Shown here: one piece after another, positions 1 through 7,609 of the stretch
How the letters are laid out: every line of letters starts with the position of its first letter
Position numbering within the stretch: the first letter of the stretch is position 1
From: Streptomyces silvae
Lineage (GTDB): Bacteria > Actinomycetota > Actinomycetes > Streptomycetales > Streptomycetaceae
Reading direction: 5' to 3'
DNA length: 64,000 nucleotides
Assembly (NCBI RefSeq): GCF_016745505.1
Contig: NZ_JAERUC010000196.1
Coordinates: 58,501-122,500 of the forward strand
Made by a program: the position numbers and the translations under genes
The notes under the pieces: generated by a model
Seen by the model: only the letters and a program-made list of their open reading frames with translations
What the model was told of the DNA's origin: nothing
Databases searched by the model: none

Positions 1-2
1 TG

Positions 3-560
3 ATCCAGGAGACGGGGGCGAGCTTCGACCGGATCGAGTGGGTCCCCGTACCGGATCCGCAGGCCGCCGAGACGCCGATCCGGTTGCAGGACTTCGGACC
101 GAAGGGCATCACGCACGCCCAGAAGCTGGAGGGCTGTTACTGGGGCGGTTCGTCGGTGTACTTCGTCTCGAGCTTCGCGCACAGCTCGGAGGGCTCGGCC
201 GCCGACCACTTCGGCCAGGTCTGGCGGTACGAGCCGAAGCGGCGCCGGCTCACCCTGGTGATCGTCTTCGGCCCGGACACCGACGTCCAGCTGCCGGGCG
301 AGTCCCCGGACAACATCTGTCTCGCCGCGGGCGGCGGGCTGATGGTCTGCGAGGACGGCGGCGGCGCGCAGCACGTGCTCGGGGTGACACGGCGCGGCGA
401 GGTCTACGCGATGGCACGCGGCCGGCAGAACATCGGGACCGCCGAGGACCCGGAGTGGGGCGAGTTCGCGGGTGTCACGTTCTCGCCGGACGGCGGGACG
501 ATGTTCGTGAACTGCTACACGCCGGGGACGACCTTCGCGGTGACGGGCCCCTGGCACTGA
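3..560 (+). CDS. PhoX-like (DUF839) phosphatase, 3' part only
   Basis: This is the C-terminal 185 residues of a protein whose start lies before the window; the frame is open from base 3 and ends in TGA at 558-560. The sequence has the repeated Gly/Asp-rich blades of the DUF839/PhoX beta-propeller family, including stretches reading GESPDNICLAAGGGL and FAGVTFSPDGGTMFVN. PhoX enzymes are Ca/Fe-dependent phosphatases, usually Tat-exported. The catalytic half and signal peptide are outside the window, so activity cannot be judged. A hairpin follows at 584-612. Confidence 0.8.
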   Translation: MQETGASFDRIEWVPVPDPQAAETPIRLQDFGPKGITHAQKLEGCYWGGSSVYFVSSFAHSSEGSAADHFGQVWRYEPKRRRLTLVIVFGPDTDVQLPGESPDNICLAAGGGLMVCEDGGGAQHVLGVTRRGEVYAMARGRQNIGTAEDPEWGEFAGVTFSPDGGTMFVNCYTPGTTFAVTGPWH

Positions 561-583
561 CCGAGGCACCAGCAGACGGGTGA

Positions 584-612
584 TCCGGCCGCCCGCCGGA
601 CGGGCGGCCGGA
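584..612 (+). terminator. hairpin terminator after PhoX-like gene
   Basis: A perfect 12-bp stem (584-595 with 601-612) closes a 5-base loop just after the PhoX-like stop codon. There is no U-tract, which is common for Streptomyces terminators. Confidence 0.6.
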
Positions 613-656
613 GCGCCGTGCACAGGATCCGGTGCACCACCGGCTAACGTCCCCCA

Positions 657-1610
657 GTGATCAAATCCGTTCGTACGATGATCGTGCTGACTGTTCTGGG
701 TGGAGTGCTGGCCGGCTGCGGTTCCCCGGAGGACACCCGCTCCAGGACCGCCGCGCTTCCGACGGCCTCTCCGGACGCGGCGGCACCGGCGGCGTCCGGG
801 CCCGCGACGGGTTCCGCCTCCCCGTCGCGGGCACCCGAGAGCGGGCCGCCCGTGCTGGCTCCGGGCCCCGGCGGTCTCACCCCGGTCTTCGAGCGACGGG
901 CGGACGGCACCTCGGGGCCGGGCGCCGGGACGCGAGGCGGAAGCGCGGCCTCGGGAACGCCGGGAGCATCCGGGGGCGAGAAGGTCGTGGCGCTCACCTT
1001 CGACGCGGACATGACGGCGGATCAGGGGCCCCGTGCCGCGGACGGCGAGCACTTCGACAACCCGGCGCTGATCGCCTCGCTCCGCCGGCTGAAGGTCCCC
1101 TCGACGGTCTTCATGACCGGCCGATGGGCCCAGGAGTACCCGGTCCAGGCCCGCTCGATCGGCACCGACCCCCTGTTCGAGATCGCCAACCACTCGTTCA
1201 GCCACTACGCCTTCTCGTCCCCCTGCTACGGGCTGCCGACCGTCGGGAAGCCGGACATGCGGCGCGATGTGGAGCGGGCCTTCACCGCGATCCGGAGGAC
1301 GGGGGCGCGCAATGTCGTGCCGTACTTCCGTTTCCCCGGCGGCTGCTACGACGATGTCGCGCTGAAGGCCCTGGCCCCGACCGGGGTGACCGCGGTCCAG
1401 TGGGACGTGGTCAGCGGTGACGCCTTCGCCACGGACGCGGACGCCGTGGCCGAGCAGGTGCTGGACGGGGTGAAGCCGGGGTCGCTGGTGGTCATGCACT
1501 GCACCCGCAGCGCGGCGCCCGTCACCGAGGACGCCGTACGCCGGATCGTCCCGGAGCTGCGTGAGCGCGGCTACCGCTTCGTCAAGGTCTCCGAGCTGAT
1601 GCGCGGCTGA
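657..1610 (+). CDS. polysaccharide deacetylase (NodB-type) lipoprotein
   Basis: A 317-residue lipoprotein: an N-terminal hydrophobic segment ends in the lipobox LAGC (Cys21), followed by a Pro/Ala/Gly linker to about residue 105. The NodB catalytic domain runs from about 108 to 317. Its motifs are TFDAD (Asp116, Asp118), H179-x3-H183, RFPGG (225-229), W249-D250 and the late His281. The family removes acetyl groups from chitin oligomers or peptidoglycan at the outer membrane face. Motif 1 reads TFDAD instead of the usual TFDDG. The GTG at 657 is the only start that leaves the signal peptide intact. Confidence 0.85.
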   Translation: MIKSVRTMIVLTVLGGVLAGCGSPEDTRSRTAALPTASPDAAAPAASGPATGSASPSRAPESGPPVLAPGPGGLTPVFERRADGTSGPGAGTRGGSAASGTPGASGGEKVVALTFDADMTADQGPRAADGEHFDNPALIASLRRLKVPSTVFMTGRWAQEYPVQARSIGTDPLFEIANHSFSHYAFSSPCYGLPTVGKPDMRRDVERAFTAIRRTGARNVVPYFRFPGGCYDDVALKALAPTGVTAVQWDVVSGDAFATDADAVAEQVLDGVKPGSLVVMHCTRSAAPVTEDAVRRIVPELRERGYRFVKVSELMRG

Positions 1611-1628
1611 GTCCGGCGCGCCCGCGCG

Positions 1629-1820
1629 TCAGCCCGAACAGGCGGTACGCCCCGCCTCCTGCCAGGCGCAGACCGGGCAGAGGGTGGCGCCCTTCGTCGA
1701 CTCCGGGTACTCGGTGGGCTTCCGGCAGAGCACGCACTCGGCGTACGGCGGGCCCGCGTCCACGGGCGCGGGGTCCGGCGCGGGCGTCCCGCAGTACGCA
1801 TCATCCATGCGTTCGTCCAT
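1629..1820 (-). CDS. small zinc-ribbon-like protein
   Basis: A 63-residue protein with two Cys pairs, CVLC (residues 29-32) and CPVC (48-51), as expected for a small zinc ribbon; two further Cys (10 and 61) are present. ATG at 1818-1820 is chosen; a second in-frame ATG four codons later is equally possible. It lies 14 bases downstream of the ABC transporter gene on the same strand, so it is probably co-transcribed. Function is unknown. Confidence 0.6.
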   Translation of the reverse strand: MDERMDDAYCGTPAPDPAPVDAGPPYAECVLCRKPTEYPESTKGATLCPVCAWQEAGRTACSG

Positions 1821-1834
1821 GCGTACGAGCGTAC

Positions 1835-3514
1835 TCACTCGCGCAGGGCCGCGAGGCGGGCCGTGAGGGCTGCCACCGCGACGGCGACGACGGCGGCCCC
1901 CGCGGCCGGCAGGAGCGGCAGCCGCACGGTGCCGGTGAGCGAGCCGGTGACCAGGTCCGTCACCGCGGCCTTCGCGGGCGACCCGTCGGTCACCAGGGCG
2001 AGCAGCGCGGCCGATACGGTCGCGGCGAGCGACCAGCCGTGGCGGCGCAGGACCGGCCGGGCACAGAGCGCCCCGACCACGCCGCCCAGGAGGGCGGAGC
2101 ACGCCGCCGCGAGGAGTCCGGCGAGCGCGGCGGGCAGGAGCGGGACGGCCACGGTGTGATCGGTGCTGACCGGTGCGCTCATCAGCAGAACGGCCCCCGT
2201 CCCCGCGCCGCCCAGGGCGAGCGCGTACCCGAGGCCGGTGAGCAGCGAGGCGCAGTGGGCGCGCGACGGGCCGACGGCCGCGGCGGTGACCGCCCGGGCG
2301 GCGGGCGGCTCCTGGGTGACGCAGAGCCGTACGAGCCAGGCGGCCACGGGGAGCAGCGCGGCGGCGGCGTAACCGAGCGAGTCCAGCAGGGGCTGCCCCG
2401 CCCGTACGCCGATGCCGAGGAAGGCGGCGTACAGGAGGAGGGGCGCGAGCCAGCGCTGGGAGCGTGCCAGCAGCGCCGCCTGGTAGCGCGCCGCGGCGGC
2501 CGTGCGGCGGCCCGGCGGCCGGACCGCGAGAGCCGGGCGGGCCGGGCGGACCGGGAGGGAGACCGTCTCCGGTGCGGCGTCCGTGGTGCCCGTGGGTCCG
2601 GCGCCGGGAGCAGCGGGCCGGGGCGTCATGTCCACGGCTGCCACGGCCGAGGCGGCGGCGGGGGCGGAGGCCGGGACCGGGGCGGGGAGCTGCGAGAGCC
2701 CGGTGATGTGCCACGGCGGGCGAGCCGTGAGCAGGGCGTGGAGCAGGGGGTCCGAGTACGCCGCGGAGGTCGTGAGCCGGATCGCGGCCGGATTCCCGGC
2801 GTCCCGTTCCACCGCCGGGGCCCCCGGCAGTTCCGGCGGGAGGGCGGCGGACGGCCGGCCCGTCGCCTCGATCCGCACGCGCGGCCCGTCGTCACCGGGC
2901 GAGGCCGGCACCGGGGTGAGGGTGCGGTCCTCCAGCCGGTACGCGAGGCCCACCGTGCCGGCGAGCCGTCCCGGGTCGTGGTCGACGAACACCACCGTGG
3001 CGCCGTCGGCGGCCCGCTCCGCGACGGCCCGGTCCAGTGCTCCGCGGGCCTCGGTGTCCAGCCCGGTCCAGGCCTCGTCCAGGACGAGGAGGTCCGGCCC
3101 GGCGAGGAGCGCCTGGGCGAGGGCGACCTTCTGGCTGGTGCCCTTGGAGAGCTCGGCGAGGGGTGTACGGGCGTATCCGGCGGCCCCGAAGCGCGCCAGC
3201 CACTCCTGGCCGCGTGCGGCGGCCTCGGCTGCCGGGAGCCCGTGGACGCGCCCCAGGTGGGTGAGGTAGCCGGCCGCGGTGAACGGCAGCGCGGCGGGGA
3301 AGCGTTCGGGGACGTACGCCGTGCGCGGCCGGCCCGTGATGCGCCCCTCGGTCGGCGCGTCGATGCCGGCGAGCAGCCGCAGGAGTGTCGACTTGCCGAC
3401 TCCGTTGGCTCCCTCGATCCGGACCAGGGTGTGCGCGGGCAGGTCCAGGTCGAGCCCGCGCAGCACCCAGGGGCCGCGCAGGCCGTACCGGCGGCCCACT
3501 CCTCTCAGCATCAA
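1835..3514 (-). CDS. ABC transporter: ATPase fused to membrane domain
   Basis: A 559-residue protein. The N-terminal ATPase has Walker A GANGVGKST (residues 35-43), a signature LSKGTSQK (122-129) and Walker B LLVLDEA (142-148). A linker rich in Pro and Ala follows, then several hydrophobic membrane segments from about residue 350 to the end. The ATPase-then-membrane order is the reverse of the common export fusion and is the single-protein half-transporter type seen in actinobacteria. Its ATG overlaps the stop of the AIM24 gene (ATGA), so the two are translationally coupled. Substrate unknown. Confidence 0.85.
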   Translation of the reverse strand: MMLRGVGRRYGLRGPWVLRGLDLDLPAHTLVRIEGANGVGKSTLLRLLAGIDAPTEGRITGRPRTAYVPERFPAALPFTAAGYLTHLGRVHGLPAAEAAARGQEWLARFGAAGYARTPLAELSKGTSQKVALAQALLAGPDLLVLDEAWTGLDTEARGALDRAVAERAADGATVVFVDHDPGRLAGTVGLAYRLEDRTLTPVPASPGDDGPRVRIEATGRPSAALPPELPGAPAVERDAGNPAAIRLTTSAAYSDPLLHALLTARPPWHITGLSQLPAPVPASAPAAASAVAAVDMTPRPAAPGAGPTGTTDAAPETVSLPVRPARPALAVRPPGRRTAAAARYQAALLARSQRWLAPLLLYAAFLGIGVRAGQPLLDSLGYAAAALLPVAAWLVRLCVTQEPPAARAVTAAAVGPSRAHCASLLTGLGYALALGGAGTGAVLLMSAPVSTDHTVAVPLLPAALAGLLAAACSALLGGVVGALCARPVLRRHGWSLAATVSAALLALVTDGSPAKAAVTDLVTGSLTGTVRLPLLPAAGAAVVAVAVAALTARLAALRE

Positions 3515-4188
3515 TGGGCCGACGGCTTCTCCGGCTTGAGCTCACTCGGCCGTACGATCACGAACCCCTCGCCCTCCAGCTTCAGCTGGACCGCCTCGCC
3601 CGATCCGCCGCGCACCATCGAGCCGAAGCTCTGCGAGCGGTGCAGCGAGGTGGAGAGCTGGGCGCTCCAGCCGACGACCGCGTCCGTGTCGACGTACACG
3701 GGCTGCTGCGGGGTCACGGGGATCACGATGGGGTGGCCGTCGCAGATCAGGCCGAGCTTCCCGTATCCGCTGAAGACGCTGTTGAAAAGGCCGCCACCGG
3801 TCATCCCGGCGCCCTTCACGGTCTTGATCTCGTAGGAGAGGGTCGCGTCGAAACAGAGGACGTTGCGGCCGTTGATGGTCAGGACGTCGCCCTGCTCCAT
3901 CTCGACGATGAAGCAGTTCGCCGCCTCGTGGGCGAACCACGCCTCGCCCCGGCCGGTGACCGCCATGAGGGCCAGCCCCTCGCCGGTCACGGCGCGCTTG
4001 AGCATGCCGCCTATGCCCTGGCCCTTGCGCTCGAACCGGAGATCGCCGCGGAAGGCGATCATCGATCCCTGGCGTGCGTGCATCTCACCGTTGACGGCGT
4101 ACTTGATGGATTTGGCGTTCTGCAGGGTCATGCCGGGGGCGGTGGCCTGCTGGGCCATGTGCTCGCTGGAAAAGAGATCGCTCTTCAT
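3511..4188 (-). CDS. AIM24 family protein
   Basis: A 225-residue soluble protein matching the AIM24 (TerD-like double beta-sandwich) family, with the typical run MIAFRGDLRFERKGQG near the N terminus and conserved Gly-rich turns. The ATG at 4186-4188 is preferred over the one three codons upstream because a GAGG Shine-Dalgarno sits nine bases before it. Bacterial members have no defined reaction. It is the first gene of a small operon with the ABC fusion and the zinc-ribbon protein. Confidence 0.85.
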   Translation of the reverse strand: MKSDLFSSEHMAQQATAPGMTLQNAKSIKYAVNGEMHARQGSMIAFRGDLRFERKGQGIGGMLKRAVTGEGLALMAVTGRGEAWFAHEAANCFIVEMEQGDVLTINGRNVLCFDATLSYEIKTVKGAGMTGGGLFNSVFSGYGKLGLICDGHPIVIPVTPQQPVYVDTDAVVGWSAQLSTSLHRSQSFGSMVRGGSGEAVQLKLEGEGFVIVRPSELKPEKPSAH

Positions 4189-4262
4189 GGCGTGCATCCT
4201 CGCCCGGAGCCCTTCGTTCCGCCAAGAACGGGTGGTCGCGGCGGCCTGGCAGACTGGTGGGT

Positions 4263-5027
4263 GTGAGCACCGAGAGCATTCCCGAGCCCCTTCCCGTCTC
4301 CCCGGAGGCCCCGGCCGGCAGTCCCTTCCGTACGGAACCGACGGCCCGCGACGAGGCCCCGCAGTTCGTGCTGCCGCTGGTGGTGCACCTGGAGAAGACC
4401 GACCCGCCGGCGCGCAACGACGCCCTGGTGACCGCGGCCCGCGCGGTGCTCACGATCCTCTCGGACCCGCGCTCGCTCGGTGAGGACGAGGGCGGGGCGG
4501 AGGGCGAGTGGGCGCAGGTCATGCGCGACTGGCAGGACGCCCGGATCCGCAAGGTGGTGCGGCGGGCGCGCGGTGCGGAGTGGCGCAAGGCTTCCGCGCT
4601 GCCGGGGATCACGGTCACGGGTGAGCACGCGGAGGTGCGGGTCTTCCCGCCGGTGCCCCTGGACGGCTGGCCGAAGGAGCTGGCCAAGCTCCAGGTGTCG
4701 GGGACCGACCTGGACGACCCGGAGGCCCCGCCCGCGCCGGATCCGTCCGGCCCGGTGCTGTGGATGAATCCGGACGTCGCCATGTCGGCGGGCAAGGCGA
4801 TGGCGCAGGCCGGGCACGGCGCGCAGCTCGCCTGGTGGGAGCTGTCGGAGACGGAGCGCAAGGCGTGGCGGGAGGCGGGGTTCCCGCTCTCCGTCGCCAC
4901 CCCGGACGCCGCCCGCTGGCGCGAACTGACCGCGAGCGGACTGCCGGTGGTGCGGGACGCCGGCTTCACCGAGGTCGCCCCGGGGTCCTGCACGGTCGTC
5001 GCCGACCACCCGGCCCTGCGCCGCTGA
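4263..5027 (+). CDS. Pth2-like peptidyl-tRNA hydrolase domain protein
   Basis: A 254-residue protein. The C-terminal third (from about residue 168) has the Pth2 pattern: a strand ending MNPDVAMS, then GKAMAQAGHGAQLAWWEL, matching the conserved Gly-Lys and Ala-His helix of Pth2, then a Val-Asp-Ala core. Pth2 enzymes release peptidyl-tRNA. The first 165 residues are an extension found in actinobacterial homologues and of unknown role. Start GTG 4263 is chosen; GTG 4257 is two codons upstream. The gene diverges from the AIM24 operon. Confidence 0.7.
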   Translation: MSTESIPEPLPVSPEAPAGSPFRTEPTARDEAPQFVLPLVVHLEKTDPPARNDALVTAARAVLTILSDPRSLGEDEGGAEGEWAQVMRDWQDARIRKVVRRARGAEWRKASALPGITVTGEHAEVRVFPPVPLDGWPKELAKLQVSGTDLDDPEAPPAPDPSGPVLWMNPDVAMSAGKAMAQAGHGAQLAWWELSETERKAWREAGFPLSVATPDAARWRELTASGLPVVRDAGFTEVAPGSCTVVADHPALRR

Positions 5028-5037
5028 ACGGTCGCGG

Positions 5038-5053
5038 GGCCGGAAGTCCGGCC
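5038..5053 (+). terminator. short hairpin after Pth2-like gene
   Basis: A 6-bp GC stem (5038-5043 with 5048-5053) with a 4-base loop lies just after the stop codon. It is weak and could be chance. Confidence 0.3.
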
Positions 5054-5182
5054 GGCTGAACATTCCTGCGCCGATATACGTACCTCCCGGTACTGCCGCA
5101 CCGGCATTACCGCCAAGTAGGTTGAGCGACGAGTCAGTTGGCGGTTGATTCGACGTTGTCACGCACCTGCCCGGGAGACATC

Positions 5183-5938
5183 TTGCTGCGACGCATCAAC
5201 GGAACGGCCCTCATCATCGCCGCGCTGGTCGCCACACTCGGCGCGCTCGCCTTCCCCGTGTGGTCGTACGCCGACCGCTCCGGGACCGGCGAGGCCAATC
5301 TGAACGCGTCCAGCGTGGCCACCCAGTGGGGCCCGCTCTCCGCGACCGACCGGGACTTCCTGGTCAAGGTGCGTCTGGCGGGGCTGTGGGAACTGCCCGC
5401 CGGGCAGCAGGCCATCGAGCGGGCGCCCAGCGAGGGGGTGAAGCTCGCGGGCGATCATCTGGTGGTCGGTCACACGGATCTGGACCGGCGGGCCCGCGAC
5501 GTGGCGGCCAAGCTCGGCGTGGAGCTCCCGAACCAGCCGAACGAGCAGCAGCAGGGCTGGCTCAGGGAGCTCACCGCGGCCAGTGGCCAGGAGTACGAGC
5601 AGAAGTTCGCCAACCTCCTGCGCGCCGCGCACGGCAAGGTGTTCGCGCTGATCGCGCAGGTCCGGCACACCACCCGTAACTCGCTGATCCGGCAGCTGGC
5701 CTCCGACGCCAACCAGACGGTGCTGGACCACATCACGATGCTGGAGCGCACGGGCTTCGTCGACTTCGACGGCCTGGCACGGGAGGCGGCCGGAGCCTCG
5801 ACGGCCAGCCCCTCGGGTCCGCCCATGCCGTCGGGGGGCGATGTCCCGCAGGTCCCGGTGCCGGTGACCCCGAGCGGCGACCAGTCGTTCACGTCGCGCC
5901 CGGTGCCACCGACGATGGATCCGCTGCCTCAGCCGTAG
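5183..5938 (+). CDS. exported DUF4142 protein
   Basis: A 251-residue protein beginning at TTG 5183, chosen because GGGAG lies six bases upstream; a TTG at 5138 would add 15 residues with no ribosome site. One hydrophobic segment (about residues 8-24) exports or anchors it. The DUF4142 helical domain covers about 50-205, with the family's four-helix, ferritin-like pattern (ATDRDFLVKVRLAGLWE, and DHITMLERTGF near the end). The C terminus is Pro/Ser-rich. Function unknown. Confidence 0.8.
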   Translation: MLRRINGTALIIAALVATLGALAFPVWSYADRSGTGEANLNASSVATQWGPLSATDRDFLVKVRLAGLWELPAGQQAIERAPSEGVKLAGDHLVVGHTDLDRRARDVAAKLGVELPNQPNEQQQGWLRELTAASGQEYEQKFANLLRAAHGKVFALIAQVRHTTRNSLIRQLASDANQTVLDHITMLERTGFVDFDGLAREAAGASTASPSGPPMPSGGDVPQVPVPVTPSGDQSFTSRPVPPTMDPLPQP

Positions 5939-5944
5939 GGCCCG

Positions 5945-7303
5945 TCAGTCACGGTCCCGGCGCTGGACGTACAGGCGGTTGCCCTTCGGTCCTGTCCACT
6001 CCACCCGTACGACGCCGGGCACGGCCGCGTCGGGGAGGCGGGACGGGTTGGACCAGTGGCCGAAGTTCGGGTTGCGGAAGAACGTCGCCCAGAGGTCGCC
6101 GTCGGCGTCCTCGAAGAAGTTGTTGTGCCCGGCGCCGACGCCGACGGTCCAGCGCTCGGAGTACGGCCCCTCGAAGTGGTCGGAGACGGCGGCGACCGCG
6201 TCGTACTGGTACTGCACCCGGCCGGTGCCGGCCGGGTCGTAGCCCTGGCGTGCGGTGCCGTCGGCGTCGATCGACGTCCGGTCCCAGGCGGCGTGGAGGA
6301 GGAAGTACTTTCCCCCGTGCTTGAAGACGTACGCGCCTTCGAGGTACGGCTCGGGCGTGTAGGGGGTCTGGCGGAACAGCGGGAGGTCCACCGGCGTGAC
6401 GATGTCCTCCATGTCGTCGCGGAACTTCGCGTAGAGGTTGTTGTGCAGCACCAGCCAGGCGTCGCGGCCCTCGCTGTAGAGGCTGCCGTCGATGTGGTGG
6501 TAGGCGCCGGGCTCGATGAAGCTCGGTCCGCCGATGAACGACTCCCCGAAGGGCTTCTCCAGGTTCCCCTCGACGAGCCGGTACGGGCCCTCGACGCCGC
6601 CCTCGCTCACCAGCATGAACGAGCCGACCTTCCGGGAGTGGTCGCCCATGCACGCGACGATGTACCACTTCCCGCGGAAGCGGTGCAGCTCCGGGGCCCA
6701 GGCCTGGCCGCGCTTGCCGAACTGCTCGTCGTGCCAGTACTCCTGCCACGGGGCGACGACGGTGCGTCCGGGCCGGTTCTCGTCGGTGAACTCGGGCGAC
6801 CAGACCTTGCCCTTCTCCGCCCCGGGCCGGATGCCGGTCGTGTCGGCCAGTTTCCAGGGGCCCTTGAGGGAACGCGCCACCCAGACGAAGATGCCGTCGT
6901 TCCAGGGGCCGGCCGCTTCGAGTCCGGGCACTCGGGTGGTGCCGGTGGCGACGTAGAGCGGACGGCCGTCCACGACGAAGCAGTTGACGTAGGTGTCCCG
7001 CATCCACACCACGCCGCGCTCCTTGTCACGCGGGCGCAGCTCCAGCGGGAGGACGAAGGAGTTGTCCTCCCGGGGCCACAGGTCCTGCCGGATGTCGGCC
7101 CGGCCGTAGGGCTCGGGGTCGGGCCAGTTCGCCGGGTACCGACGCTTCGCCCCGGCCCTGGCGGGGGCGGCCGGGGCCGCCGAGGCCTGCGCCGGCGCGG
7201 CGGCGACGGGGAGTGCGGCGGCGGCGCCCACTCCGGCGGCACGGGCCAGCAGGGACCGTCGGCCCAGGGGCGGCCTGTTCTCGGTGCCGGTCATGTCGGT
7301 CAC
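5945..7303 (-). CDS. Tat-exported family 43-type glycoside hydrolase
   Basis: A 452-residue protein. A twin-arginine signal (Arg15-Arg16, then LLARAAGVGAAAALPVA) is followed by Ala-x-Ala sites. The mature part shows the five-bladed propeller pattern of GH43/GH32-like enzymes, with KVWSPEF, QAWAPELHRFRGKWY and a late VGAGHNNFF blade. GH43 enzymes usually cut arabinan, xylan or galactan. The exact substrate and the catalytic acids cannot be assigned from the sequence alone. It converges on the DUF4142 gene with 6 bases between stops. Confidence 0.75.
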   Translation of the reverse strand: MTDMTGTENRPPLGRRSLLARAAGVGAAAALPVAAAPAQASAAPAAPARAGAKRRYPANWPDPEPYGRADIRQDLWPREDNSFVLPLELRPRDKERGVVWMRDTYVNCFVVDGRPLYVATGTTRVPGLEAAGPWNDGIFVWVARSLKGPWKLADTTGIRPGAEKGKVWSPEFTDENRPGRTVVAPWQEYWHDEQFGKRGQAWAPELHRFRGKWYIVACMGDHSRKVGSFMLVSEGGVEGPYRLVEGNLEKPFGESFIGGPSFIEPGAYHHIDGSLYSEGRDAWLVLHNNLYAKFRDDMEDIVTPVDLPLFRQTPYTPEPYLEGAYVFKHGGKYFLLHAAWDRTSIDADGTARQGYDPAGTGRVQYQYDAVAAVSDHFEGPYSERWTVGVGAGHNNFFEDADGDLWATFFRNPNFGHWSNPSRLPDAAVPGVVRVEWTGPKGNRLYVQRRDRD

Positions 7304-7365
7304 GTCCTCCGTTCGTCCGTCCGGGACGGCGTGCTCCCGGCATGTCGACGAGCATGCGAACGCCT

Positions 7366-7381
7366 GTTGATCTCCGTCAAC
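7366..7381. promoter_or_regulatory. small dyad upstream of GH43 gene
   Basis: GTTGA (7366-7370) and TCAAC (7377-7381) form a 5-bp dyad with a 6-base spacer, 63-78 bases before the GH43 start codon. On the minus strand it contains a TTGACG -35-like hexamer. It may be part of a promoter or operator; support is weak. Confidence 0.3.
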
Positions 7382-7516
7382 GGACCATGGAATTAATCCG
7401 GAGTGTCCGGCTCGTCGGCATATCGGTGGCGGTCCGCGTTTCCGCAGGTCGGTGGGGTGCCGACGAGCCCGTACGGAGCATCACGATCGGGTAACGGCGC
7501 ATTTGGTGCCGGTCCG

Positions 7517-7543
7517 GGAACCTCAAATTCAGCTCTGAACGTC
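7517..7543 (+). promoter_or_regulatory. ECF-sigma-like promoter of the MNIO operon
   Basis: GGAACC (7517-7522), a 17-base spacer and CGTC (7540-7543) match the GGAAC/CGTC pattern of cell-envelope ECF sigma factor (SigE-type) promoters. It sits 66 bases before the MNIO start codon. The rest of 7304-7609 shows no gene. Confidence 0.45.
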
Positions 7544-7609
7544 CCCCTTTCCGGGTTCACCGGCGCGCGGCGGGGCCATGACCAGTGCACGGAACGGGGA
7601 GGGGACACC

